Origin: Patiria pectinifera
Lineage: Eukaryota; Echinodermata; Asteroidea; Valvatida; Asterinidae
DNA: 64,000 nucleotides
Direction: 5' to 3'
Assembly (NCBI GenBank): GCA_029964075.1
Contig: CM057129.1
Span: forward strand, 27,519,430 to 27,583,429
Below the pieces are notes generated by a model, which made no database searches, was not told the DNA's origin, and was given only the letters and a program-made list of their open reading frames with translations. Numbering within the stretch: the stretch's first letter is position 1; each line of letters starts with the position of its first letter. This document shows positions 10,976 to 24,300 of this stretch, one piece after another. Position numbers and translations under genes: made by a program.

Positions 10976-12359
10976 TCTTCTGCATCAAGTTTTTAAATAG
11001 AAATTGAAAAGAAAATTTTACTGAAGCCTTTTTAGAAAAAAGTAAATTAGGCCTAAGTATTTTCTCTGTAACTATTTTGGCATTATGAAATATGAGCATG
11101 TTGTGCCCATTCTTGAAAATCATGCATTCTCGAAAATGGGCAGGCACATTCTCGAAAATGTGCAACTGGATCCTTGCTCAATCTTGGCAAAAAATAACTC
11201 TTCCAGATTGAGCGCACATTCTCGAGAATACGCGACAAGATAACGGTCTTGTCGATGCCGAGCACCGGCTGCGCTTGGCAAGTCTAGCTGCATCCTCGTT
11301 CACTGATTCTTAATAATTATACTGTTGCAACGCAAGGCGCTGAAAAGTAGAGTGGATATGAAAAGTATACGCGTATTGGGGGAGGGGACCGGGGAAAAAT
11401 AAGAATAAATAAGAAAGAATTCAGATTTTTGGGATAATAAAAGAGGGGGGGGGGGAGACGTAAGAATGAAGATTGTGAAGAATGAGAATGAATACTGCGA
11501 CATCCCATAGTGCTAATGCTATTTCCCATTTAAATTGCCACCAATTTATTGTTCACACCCCACCATAACGTCGCAGAGCTGGATTCTATCTAGTCAAAAG
11601 AGCAATTTTGGCAGCTTCTGGACATCGTTTTTGTTCGTGGCACGCACATGATACATACAGGGACTTGTACTTGTCTAGCCTAAACAAAGCACTTCCCAGA
11701 CTAGTTCCCAGTCCTCCGTTATAACAAAACTTCCCATAAGTAGGCAGGAAAAAGCAATAATAACAGGTTTAATTTGATTCAAATTATCGTAGTTATACGA
11801 GTACAGAAGCATGGAACATTTTCTTTCCTCTTTATATGAATTGTTTCCCTTTTAACCGCTATACAATTCATTTAACATAATTATGTCGTGCAATGTTTGT
11901 TAAGATTGGGCAAAATTCATAAATTGTGCACGTGGTATTCCCACCCAATCTTAAGAATGAGCGCTCATTTTCAAGAATGAGCGCTCATTTTCAAGAATGG
12001 GCGCTCATTCTTAAAAATACGCGCTCATTTTCGAGAATGCGTGATTTTCAAGAATGGGCACAACAAGCACATGGGGGCGGTGTTTACTCCACTCAGACAC
12101 CGTTCGTAAATCACATGCAGCTTAAGTATGTACGCGCGTACCAACACAACCAACACCATACAATAATGTTCAAAGAAGGTTACATTCGGGTTGCCGGTGT
12201 CCCGTTGACGTATATATTCTAGAAAACAAACGGGACAAAAAGGGAATGGGGAATCGAGTAGATTAGGTGGGATTTTGTGCGGGGGTTGATGATGCTGTGA
12301 AAGAACCGCCGCTTTTCTGAAGATGTTTTGGTGTTTGTGTGCTAAAATGTGACACATCC
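10976..12359. promoter_or_regulatory. Divergent intergenic region between IDNK and FRMD
   Basis: This 1.4-kb interval must hold both promoters and 5' UTRs. Most of it (11099-12065) is one inverted-repeat element rich in TTCnnGAA motifs. A TATA-like tatatatt occurs at 12211-12218, about 150 bp before the FRMD start codon. A poly-G tract lies at 11444-11455. No coding exon was recognised. Confidence 0.5.
11099..12065. mobile_element. Inverted-repeat element with heat-shock-element-like subterminal repeats
   Basis: The left end TGTTGTGCCCATTCTTGAAA matches the reverse complement of the right end. Subterminal repeats of about 20 bp (gcgctcattttcaagaat type) run from 11950 to 12055, with inverted relatives at 11107-11230. 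Seven copies of TTCnnGAA are present: 11110, 11127, 11149, 11970, 11990, 12030 and 12047. The interior has no recognisable protein. It fills most of the IDNK-FRMD promoter interval. Confidence 0.6.
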
Positions 12360-15300
12360 ATGGCGCGAGTATTCCAGTGCACAGTCAAGGTGCTTGATGA
12401 CCAGGCGGAGGCGATTGTCGTCGATTTCAAGGTAGGTAGTTTGTCGTGTGTAAACCCATGCCATGCAATGCAGCATCGGCCATCGCTCACAGTCACACAC
12501 ACGGTATCAGGGTATACGGTGACGGTCACGGTCTCGCAAAACAAAAATGTTGGTAATCCTTACTTTTAGGACCCCGTTCCTATATAGGAAGGGAAAGACT
12601 CACCAAAACAGTTGACTAAATGACACTCAAAATTGACATTCTGATATTTCTTGGCACATCTGAACAATTGGCAATGACACCTTCTTGAAAGAGGGCAGGG
12701 CTTTGATTTATGACGTGTGAGGGGAATTCAGGGGTAAAAGACGACTGCTGCCGGCAAACCTTTAGTAAATGTTAGCTTGCTGGGATTACCGCCGGCAAAA
12801 TATCCACCAGTGTCCACTATCTTTTTATTACTCAAAAATTACATTTTGAACCTAAAGCCTTTTAGTAAAGCAGACTTCACAGCAGCACACAGCACACGAC
12901 ACAGCTAGCCCCACTAGTTGTTGCCGTCGGTATGCTGCGCTGAACCAAAGGCCACACACCGTGGTACCGCGCGCTACTGAGGACGAAGTTTTCATAAAAT
13001 CTGCGGTCCGTTTCTTACATTCTCAGTTTCTTACTTTCTTATGGTTGTATTCTATGTCTCACCTATCACTTCTGGGATGCTTAGATGTAATGATGTTCAA
13101 TTTTCCGAGATATTCTTCAATCTTTCTGGAGCCCATATCAATATGCACTCGTGAAACGTCTGGTGGTGATGGCAGCCATTTTAAATGTGACAAGAGATGA
13201 CCTCAAGCTGTGACGTCGCGTTTATGCAAATTGCTTGTCGAGCGAGGGCGCGAGTTGCAAATGCGACGGCTGTTTCCTGTACCATGCATTTATCGTCTGG
13301 GGGCCACGTGCACTGATCTCTATTCAGGATCCACGGCACAGGAAACAGCCGTCGCATTTGCAACTCGCGCCCTCGCTCGACAAGCAATTTGCATAAACGC
13401 AACGTCACAGCTTGAGGTCATCTCTTGTCACATTCAAAATGGCTGCCATCACCAGACGTTTCACGAGTGCATATGGGCTCCAGAAAGATTGAAGAATATC
13501 TCGGAAAATGGAACATCATTACACCTAAGCATCCCAGAAGTGATAGACGGGACATCATAGAATACAACCATATGTAAGAAACGGACCGCAGATTTTATGA
13601 AAACGTCCTCAGTAGTGCGCGGACCACGGTGTGTGGCCTTTGGTTCAGCGCAGCATACCGACGGCCACACTAGTGGGGCTAACGACACAGCAGGCTATTT
13701 TCTTATTTAATCGAGGTGTTTAGGCCGTGAGACACGTGAGAATGAAGGTTTACTTTTAGATTTGCGTCCACTGCCCGCACCTCCCCGCGGCAGCTGCACA
13801 AAAAATGTCATTATTTTGCAAAAGCTTTCATTAGTTAATTTAAAAAAAAATTATATTCTCAATTTACAAATGACGGAAAGAATGTTTCAACCTGAAGCCA
13901 CTTTTACTTGCAAACATGTAGGCCTACAGTGGTTATCATCTCGATGAACGATAGTCATCGCTAAAAATAATGATGATAAGACATGAATATGCGACTGAGA
14001 TGAGAAACATTTCCAATATTGTTAGGAAATACTGCTTCTATCGCTTGATCTGATTGGTTCTTAGTTTGTGGGCTTTATGGCACTAGTCTCACCATGGAGG
14101 TCTTATTCTACCTCCATGCACTCACCGAGCCAACCATTAGGTGAGTTTGCTTAGCTCACCCGGGTTGACACGGGCCAGTCCCGCCATGCCCACATTTTTT
14201 TCGGACAGCTCAATGTCCCATTTATCAGTTTTTACAACTATGTTTCTAAAATTGTGTTCTTTTCAAACCATGTCAAATGGAAAAAAGAGAGATTTTGAGA
14301 ACAGCTCTGACCTCCCCACGCCTTTTACCTTACGGATTTTCAGTCTGGGTCACATGAGCCCCTCCCCCAGCCATTGCGCAATCACGCTTTCAAGCAAGAT
14401 TGCGGTATCCACGAAACGGCTTATGCATGAAGGGGTTGTGTAATAGGGAGATCTTGCATAGATGGGTTTGCAATTTGCATGATGGATTCATAGTGTGATC
14501 CTTGTGTGATCAACTGATTGAGAAAACCCTTCCCTTCAAGATTGGCCAATAGCATAAACCGATACTTTCCCTATTGGCCAATCATACTGGTAGTTTGCTC
14601 CGCGTGAGTGGTCAATGGTGCAAGTTCTGCACTGAAGGTTGCAGGCCAGTAAATCAGTCCAAAATCGCCTACGCCGGCCAAATTACGATTTGCATGCCCT
14701 CAAATTCTTCGTTATTTGAGCATATTGTGGACCATGAACTTGAGGGTTTGTAAAAAATATGGGTAGAAGCTGTGCACAGGACTGTGAGCTTGTAGTTCTG
14801 TGCAATTTGGATGAAATTGGAGCCCTAAAAGCGCTCTATTTTGCAATGGAGTGTAGTCGTTGTTTTTCAAAATGGTGATGGGCTTCAGGAACATTTTAAG
14901 GGGTGATCATCTTCGGATGGAACTTTCTCCTAAAAGTCAGCAGTTAACCCCCCCCCAAAATTTAAAAGAAAATATGTGAAAGATGATGAAATTAGCTTTA
15001 ATTTGATGTGTGTCTCGAATACCTTCCAAGGAGAGTTGTGAGTATTTTTCCTGAATTTTTGAAGTGGGGACATTTATCATTGGGGTCTATGGCAGTTTAT
15101 TTACTGGTCTGCAACCTGAATGATCGCTGGATCCATGCCAAAAACTCAGGCCCTGCGAAATCATCTGGTGCTACATGTAGATGCAATCTACATGTACATG
15201 TATCGTACATGTATACACATTTGCTTGTGGGGACGAAAGGCCTACTGGCTTAATTAGGCTGTGTGTCATAGTGTTGCTGTGGGGATCAATTGATGGATCT

Positions 15301-18300
15301 AGTATACATACATGTACATGTACATGCTTGTTATTTTTGCTGGATGTATTCCCTGTACTGTATACATGTACTGTGTATACATTATTGATTTTCTTGACGC
15401 TTAAATTTAAACGGAGGCCATCAACTAAATGAAGAAAAGAGAATTTCTTTACATGTACATGATACATGTCAGGTTACATTGTAAACAAAAGAATAAAAAC
15501 ATATCTTATTGGAAAAGATCAGAAATGAATTTCCAAAAAATGAAACCACTAGCGACTGATGATGATGATGTTTCTGTGCAGATGAGATGTACAACATGTA
15601 CACTGTACATTGTTTGTGCCAGCATGTGCATGTACATGTACATGTAGGCCCCTACATGTACATGTATGTGTCCATAAACACGTACACAATGTATTGTGGA
15701 ATCCACATGAACATGTCCAAGAATACATGTACATGTCCAGTGTACATACATGATGTATGATACGTGCTTAATGTAATTTGTAAATTAGTAAAAAAAAAAT
15801 TAGTTTTTATAAAATGAAAACCATGAAATTTTGTTTATGGGCCTGTCATTGCTGTGTTTTATGTTCTTTGTGATGTACATGTATGGACCCTGCACTGTGT
15901 AACATGTGCAAATGAACGATATTTTCCATACGGATCTGCCTAGCCATACATGCCATATAACCTTTATAGAAGAATGGTAGGAATCCCATTAGATGTCACA
16001 TGGGAGATGATGGACAACTGTTTGTCTCTCTGCTCATCTTACGTGTACATGTGCACACAAATCAAGAGTCGATTCTTCAAGGAGAGCCTAGAGTACTGGT
16101 ACCGGTACATTGTACTTGTATGGAGACTGTAATGACTGTAGGCTCATAACATTGTACCGTATGGGCACATAATAAATAGGGCCTTGGGCAAGCAATTGAC
16201 TTTACTGGAGATTTTGATCTTCAATGATTCATCATGGAATATTTATTGACCCATTCAATTTGATGAAAAGTACTGTCATCAAAGATGTACCTACATGTAC
16301 ATGTACTGTTCATGCTATTTTGAGTTTCACAGCGGCTATTCCTAAAATAATTAAATTGCTATTTGTTCTGCGATACAAAAGTTATTCAGTTTTGAGTAAG
16401 ACATAAAACGAAAAAAATCAGGTTAAATGTGGAATACTTACCTGAAGAAATTTGAAATATTTGCAGTTTTTTTTTTAAATAAAGCATTAAAAGTGCATTC
16501 TGCAAATTATGCAACTGTACATGTACATGTATATGTACAATGATGTACATGGTTATCCAGGAATATATTGTGCCTAACGCCATTGTTGTAAAATCATAGA
16601 ATTAAATCACACTGCACTTACATGTATCTTGTTGCTCGACAACTAAATTTAGTACCAAGCTAAAAATATACATTTTCCCCCCATCATTGTCCCGGTACGT
16701 ATCTGATTTTTGTATGTGTTGTCATAGGGTTGTGTGATTTAATATACATGTACTTGTATGCTTAAGATCTGAGAACACGACAATTATGTGGCTTTATATT
16801 TTTTGATGATGAACATGAACACAAACTCAACACAGACTACAGTTGTTTAAAATTTCCCAATGCACATCTTTTTTTATCCATTGGAAGCACCTTTTCATGT
16901 ACTGTGTCAGATACTTGCATACTGTATCCAATGTCTACTGTATATGAAACACGTCAAAAAAGAGGAAAATAGTGTTGGCATTAAAAAGTAGTTTTTTTTT
17001 AAACAGCTGATTAAAGTACAATGTATTTTTAGTTTGACCTGCAAATTGTTGATTCTATTACAGAAAGATGCCAAGGGTCAGTACTTGCTTGATGAGGCCT
17101 GCAGCAGACAGAACCTGGCTGAGAAAGATTACTTTGGCCTGCGCTACATTGACGGAGAAAAGCAAAGGGTGAGAACAAACTGAAAATACATTTATGTACA
17201 TTGGGCATGCTCAATGGACATGTACAGGTTGTACTTGTACAAATTGTACCGTACATGTACATACGTGTACACAAAACTCTTCAGACAAAAATGTCTAATC
17301 ACTGTCAATTTTGAGCTGCCCTTGTGCACTTGAATGTTACACTTCAAAAAATGTTTTGGACAAAAGTGGTAAATGATTGGTAAATTGCCCAGATTTACAT
17401 TTGCTATAGGAGTGGAACAATATCTTAGATTTCATAAATTAACCATAACTGTCCAATATTCACTTGGAAGTTTTGGAGCATTTTGTAGGGACTGTGGGTC
17501 CACTTTTTCTCCTGTCCCTGTTACCATGGTTACAAAGTACATCTGACATCTGTGATTTTATAATTCTGATGCACTCCTTAATGCATTCAACCTCCAAGAG
17601 TGATTATAAATAGCAAACCATATAGGCCTAGACATTTTTTTGGTAATTACAATGTTCAGAGGTAACTGGGACATGAGAAATGTCAGTATTAATATTAGGC
17701 TTCATAAGAAATATCCACATTTCATGGGCAATTTATTCAAAGGCCTAGATTTGTGTGTTTCTGGTCTAAAACTACATGTAAGTATATATTTTAAAGCTTG
17801 TATGGTTTCAGGTCAAGAATACTTGTACAACTTTATCATGTTCAACTACAACTTCGCATATGGTTTTGAAATGTTGTTTTCCGATTTTTGTTTTCAACAG
17901 CATTGGCTTGACCTGAAGAAAAGCATCGTGAAACAGCTTAGAGGTAAAGTACACCGGCAATCATTGTAATTGTAAAGCGCTTTGAGATTGTTGATACGAT
18001 GGAAAACATACATTGTTGATACATTTTTGAAAACAAGTTCAGTTTTCTTTAAGCTAAACTTAACAAATGTGCGATGGAGGGATATTGTCTGTCAGTTTCT
18101 GTGCATTCTTGGTTGGTTCATCTCGTAAATAATCCGCGTGGGAGTTTATACAGGAGGCCAGAAACACCGGGGCAAACCCCTTCTCTTAGCGATAAGTGTC
18201 ACTGGGTTCTTTTACCTGCATCGGATTACACAACACGCGGGACCTACCGGTACTGCTTTACGTCCCATCCGAAGGACGAAGCAATAATGGTTAAGTGCCT

Positions 18301-21300
18301 TGCTCAAGGGCACAAGTGTCCACCCGGCGGGCTCGAACCCACGCCACTGTTGCCTCTGAAACACCAGAGCATGAGTCCGGTGTTCTTAATCGTTCTTAAC
18401 ATGTTCATTATACCAAAATGCATTCTTACTTTAAAATTAAATTGTGCATTTGATTGCTCAAAATTGATGGGGAGTTTTCAAATAGTCCAAGCCTTGTTTT
18501 GTGTCACATTTCACCCTCTTGTTTGATTTAAAATCCCATGTATCCAATCATCCTGCAGGCACTGGCCCACCCTACACAGTGGTGTTCCGTGTCAAGTACT
18601 ACCCAGCCAATCCTGACGACCTGAAAGAAGAGATCACCAAGTACCAGCTATTCCTGCAACTCCAGAAGGATCTCTTGCATGGGAGGTTGACGTGTACCAG
18701 GGACGATGCTGCCATACTTGGATCCTACATTGTGCAATGTAAGAAACAAAGACCAAGAATTAGACATAAAGACTTCAGTTTTTTTTTAAGGGTTTTGTGT
18801 AGCTGGCAGAACAACATTCTATCAAGTGCCCGTAGGGATTTACGAGTGTAGAGCAAAATTGGTCGGATATTTGTATTTGATTTTCATTTATAAAATCTTT
18901 TTTATTACAATGTCTCTTGTTTCCATTCATCAATAAAAGCTTTGTGTTCTCACCCATCCCATCTCAGACGAATAAGGCAGTGTGATTGGATTAACAATGG
19001 AATCAATCATTTTTAAGAAGAAAGGAAACAGTTTTTAGTTTCCTATGTCAGAACCTGTTCCTGATTTGAAATGTGATATTAAGTGTTATTTCCCAGACTA
19101 TTTTTCACAGTAAGGGGAACTCCTGCAAATTGCCGTCTATTTAATTTAACAACACTACTTCTTGCTACTATTTCATTCTGACTATAATTATGTGCAAATC
19201 CATATATTTTTAGTAGAAAAAGTGTGCTTCCCACTCAATGTATTTCAGGACCAATCAACTAATTTCTGATTACATTTTCAAAGAGGACTGTGCTGATAAC
19301 ACTTTCTTAAAAATTGGGGGTTTTTTTGACAAGTAATTTTTGGGGAGGGGCAAGGCTTTTGCCAGCTTTTGAAATAGATGGAAGTCCACATTTGCCTTGA
19401 ATTGAAAAACAGGGTTATCAAGTTGCTGAAGTTCCATGCTTTATCCTACATTTGCATTACAACTTTGGTCTAAAATAGCTAGAGGTCCAAAACAGCCTAT
19501 AGGGCATCCAAAAGACCCCAGACCCCCCTCTGGCTAAACCCTGGGAAGGGGTGGTTGTGGGTAGGGAGGCCAAATGCTCAGAGTACATACAGGTACCCAT
19601 AATTTTTCTTCTAACTTTGCAGCAAACCTTAGGGACTATGACCCAGAGGAACACTCACCGGGCTACGCGTCAGGCTTTCAGTTCGTGCCGAAACAAACCG
19701 AGAAACTGGAGGGACAGATTGAGGAACTGCACGAAAAACATACCAGGTGAAAACCGTTAATGGATGAATTTGAAACAATGGCCATCTGTGCCCTCCTGTG
19801 GGAAGAGGATTTTAAGAAATATCTTCGGGAAGAATTCCATACATGGCCATCACTAATTATTCCCTGCAGTGATCCACACGTATCAGCCATCAGAAAGCAG
19901 TAACATGTCCTAAAAGGTCAAATTTAGCAGGGAAAATATTGTAAGCACTTACTGAGAAAACACTTGGAATTTTTCAGACCAGTCTCATAGGGTTTGTGCA
20001 CAGGGTGTCAAGTGATGTCCAGGTATGGAACTTTTTCTATATCTTAAGTATCAAATGACAATTAGGGTCTGGGCTTGGATGCTAACTTGAAATTTAGTAC
20101 TGCATTAATTCCAATAATGTATACTTGAGAAATGTAGAGATGAACAGTGTATCCTGTAACAGCTTTCTTTTGTGAAGAAAAGAAAAAGATCCTCGTTGTC
20201 CATTGATAATGAAAGTCAGGGCTTGGATGCTCAATTGAAATTCTTCTGTACTAATGCTTGGGAAAGGTTGCAGATGATCACATTCTTTTTGAGAGATTTG
20301 TCTGTTTGAAAAATCTGAAAAGTTTGTAGTACTTGTATGACTCCTGTGCACAGCCACATTTACATGTATGACCGGCAGCAATAAAAGTCCGGCGAGCAAT
20401 ACAAGTCAATACTCTGGTTATTGTTCTGTAGTGAATAAGAGAAGTGATTTATTAATGTTGATGCTCGTAGTATGTGTATTATTAGTTATCTTGCGAGCGT
20501 GAGTGGGACCCGGAATAATGTAGAGCGTCTGTGTCCAACATACCACGAGGCCGAAGGCCGAGTGGTATGTGGGAACACGGAATAATGTAGTGCGTCTGTG
20601 TCCAACATACCACGAGCGAGGCCGAAGGTATGTGGGACACAAACGCACTACATTTTCCGTGTTCCACGAGCGCGAGCGCGATAACGAATTTATCTTCAAG
20701 CAAACTTGACGCACAGCAGATTTGGAACACGCATGCTGTAACCTACGCGCAACTTTTGAATTCATAGTGAATTGTGCAGCACTAATCACGTCACGTAGGC
20801 TTAGAATAGCGCAATACGCAGAGTGTGGTATGGACCGTGGCCGTGCGGTATGGTTATATGTAGCACGGCTTGTTGCCATGGATCGACCAATCAGGATCGA
20901 GGATTCAAGTTTGCTTGAAGATAATACATATTGCCGTTGCAATTTCTCTCAGTATTATTTGTTTTATTTCTGTATGGTGGCATTTGCATTGATTAGCGTT
21001 GGGAGAAGAGCAAAACACCAATTGAAGAACAAATAAACTAATTCTTTTTAACCATGTTTACACTGTATTAAATGTATTTAATTGTGATGGTTTTCTGTCG
21101 TAGGGGACTGAAGCCTAGCGATGCGGAGTTTGCCTTCATCAAGCATGCATTTAGTCTTGAGACCTATGGGATTGATCCTCATCCTGTCCGGGTAAGCTTC
21201 ATAGTGTAAAGCTTGTTTGTAAACTAGCTGAATTAAATAATGCATCAACTACATGTATATAATATTAGTTTGTTCTTACAACCAGATGTGGGGTAGCAGG

Positions 21301-24300
21301 TCTACAGATCACATTAATTTTGTTGTTTTGGCTGCTCCAAGCCCATCTGGAAGCAGTTCTGTATTGTTGTTCTGCATTGTTGTTCTGTATTGTTGTCCTT
21401 GTTTGTGATGGCTGAATATATAATAATAATAATAACAATAATAAGTATTACCCTGGATTGGAAATTTCTGAGACATCCCCATAGACTTGTACACAAAATT
21501 ATTCAAACTTAAGTGTGCCCTAACCCAATATTCCCTTGTCCTTTTTCCTTGAATTTCGGTATGTTTACTAATTAGACCACGAGCAACAAATATAACCTAA
21601 TTGCGACAATAAACTTGTGCCTCTAAAGGGGGGCTGTGACATTAGGGAGACATGAAATGTCTCCCTAATGACCGATGTCTCCCATCGTGCGAAGAAATTA
21701 CGATACCGTGTCTCCTTAATGGTACCATTACATGTATAATAATAACTGTTAAACGTAAGAAATTTTGAATCTCTGCAACACTATTACATCCTTAACTCAG
21801 AATGACAAGCCAATATATTGGCACCAACACCATAGCGCTTTGAGTCCTGCTGGCCAATATTGTTTCATGTATTTTTCTCCAATTTCATTAACAGCACCCA
21901 ATTTACACTAACTGAATAACACAATAGTCTGTGTCAAAGTGGTTATTGTGTACATTTCTACGTATGTATAATAAGGATTTTTTCAAGCAAGGTACCTTCC
22001 CACCATACATATAGATTAACATTTCATGACTGATTTTTTTAAAGAATCTTTTGGACAAATTTATTTTACAAAATCTTGTCTCAATAGATTTAGTGATGTT
22101 TTAATGAGGGCAAGACCCTAGCCTTGACCAAGGCGTTGGGCTTATCGATTCGCCGATAAAAAAAAATCGCCGATAAGAAAATCCCTAATCAACTTGGCAA
22201 GGCATAATTGCGTGCACATATACGATGCCCGTACGCTGCTAGTGAGAAAGTAACTTGTACCATACAGCAAGGCTATGCTTGTACGTACGCACGTACACAC
22301 ACGTACATGTACTCGTACAACAGCCATGCACACACAGTACATGTACATGCATGAGCTAGTCCGCGTAACCCAACGCCTTGATGGTTTTGAGTTGACCCAG
22401 CAAAACCTATTACGGTAATGAGGTACCACCCCCGCGTATACTGAATTCTCATTGGTTAGCCCGCGATAGGCTAACAAACACGTCGCATCCGCGAAGAAAC
22501 GCTGCAATGGCAGGCCGTTGCTGTGGGTGAAAGTCGTTCAGTCCCAGTCTGTCCGAAGCAGTATTGAAGGCTACAACGAATTCTGCAGGTAATGCTGTCA
22601 TTAGACGATCGTTGCCCACTCAAATGGATTCATTACACGAGCCGAAAAACTCGAATCAATGTCAAATTGTTGAAAAAGTGACGAACATTTCGCTCTCGCT
22701 AAAAAGACATGGAAGACGCCATGATGACTAATGCATTATGCATGCCGCGTGACGTCACATGATTCTTGTGAAGCTTACGATTGGTCAGCTTAAAAATGAA
22801 TTAATCATACTATTGGGAAGGTTGTTTCATGTGATTGGTCCAAGACGAACTTACATAATCATCACGGCATACCCGCATATCCTGAAGCCTGCCCATTTTC
22901 GTCCAAAACTGGACGAAAAAGTAAAGAAAGACATTAAACCCGGAAGTTGCAGACCCAACAAGGCGGTCGTTCGACAGGCCACGCGGCGCGTATATCCCCC
23001 ACACGTACGTATGTACACCCACACGCAGAACATAGTAGGCCTACATTTACTGCCTTATTACACCATGCGTACAATCCGTACTCACGTGTGTGTGCTTGCT
23101 GGTTGTGTTAGTACCGAACCGTTCGTACGGACAAGGGTCGGTGGTACACGCACGTAGCCGCGTTGATTGTGGGTGCAGGGCCCGATTATCTCCCTTCGAC
23201 AAAAAGCCGAGAGACCGCATTGAACAAGGCTAGCAAGACCCGTGATATCTTTGTTCTAATTTTGTTGACAGGATATCTATGGCACTGCTCTGCACATCTG
23301 CATGAACCATGCTGGTCTCTTGGTCTTCAGAGCCAACGCAGTGGTGGAGACGTTCAAATGGGACGACATCCGGAAATTCAGCTACGAGGGACGGACGTTC
23401 TTCATCCATGCATCAGCAGGGGAGGTTAGACTCAGAATGTTATTTGAATGGCTTTTTATGTGAAATTGTGAAAATTGTGAATTTTTCACGTGACTGCGAC
23501 GTTAAGAACCAGTGTGTTGTCCCAAACTTTGCAGACAAATTCACCAAAGTTGCAGTGTGTTCAAGTCTCGCTATTCGCAGTGCATAAACTTATGTATTGC
23601 CAAAATTTGAGTTTTTATGATAAATCAGACATAAGGCACTGACCTGCCATGCTTTTCCGGGATCATGGTGGGACATGTATGATTCAAATGTTATGCGTTA
23701 ATTCCTTGACATGGTTCTACGATAGAAAAAATTATGAAAGCAAAGAAACTATACAATCTACGCATGAAATGGCTAGCATATCGCAAGAGTAACCCTCCCT
23801 CTCTGGCTGGCAATTTCAACAAGGCCAGCCCAGCAGTCAAAATAAATCAAGTGACTGTTTTCAACAGTTGAGTGCTCGCTGCCTTCATAAAGCAGGATTG
23901 ACTGGCTGTAATTGTTTGAAACCTGATATAGCTATACTTTGACTGTAGGAGGTTGATAAGCCAGCTGTGCCTACCAGTCACCTGGTTTTGTCTGTTGATG
24001 GAGTTTGACTAGTCACAGTGCCTACAAGAAATATGATCTGACTGTTGGTGACTAGCCTGTGTATTAAAGGCATGGCAGGGGAACAGGATTGAATTTCTGA
24101 CTGTCTGTGGCTGTTCATTTTGTTGTAATTGTAGAGACGAGTGAATCATGGCTTCAGGTTATTAACGTCCGCAGCTACCAAACATCTGTGGAAAAGTGCG
24201 CTAGACCACCAAGCTTTTTTCAAGTAAGTTCCCACTTTTCAATCTGTGTATTCATTCGTTTTCTTGCCAGTAATCAAACTGTTTTTTAAAATATGAACAA

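Noticed and set aside
10917-11165. 82-codon minus-strand open frame covering the IDNK first exon
   Set aside because: It uses a different frame; the frame giving MGVCGSGK splices to [10 protein letters not shown] and matches gluconokinase.
22142-22507. 121-codon minus-strand open frame in FRMD intron 6
   Set aside because: It spans a TIR element and tacatgta-rich DNA and resembles no protein family.
22507-22590. Possible alternative first exon of FRMD (ATG followed by a donor at cag|gtaatg)
   Set aside because: The reading frame from the ATG stops after seven codons, and the region is rich in repeats; only transcript data could support a promoter.
23163-23587. Two plus-strand open frames overlapping FRMD exon 7
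   Set aside because: Both are out of frame with the conserved FERM sequence at 23272-23424, which splices in phase with its neighbours.
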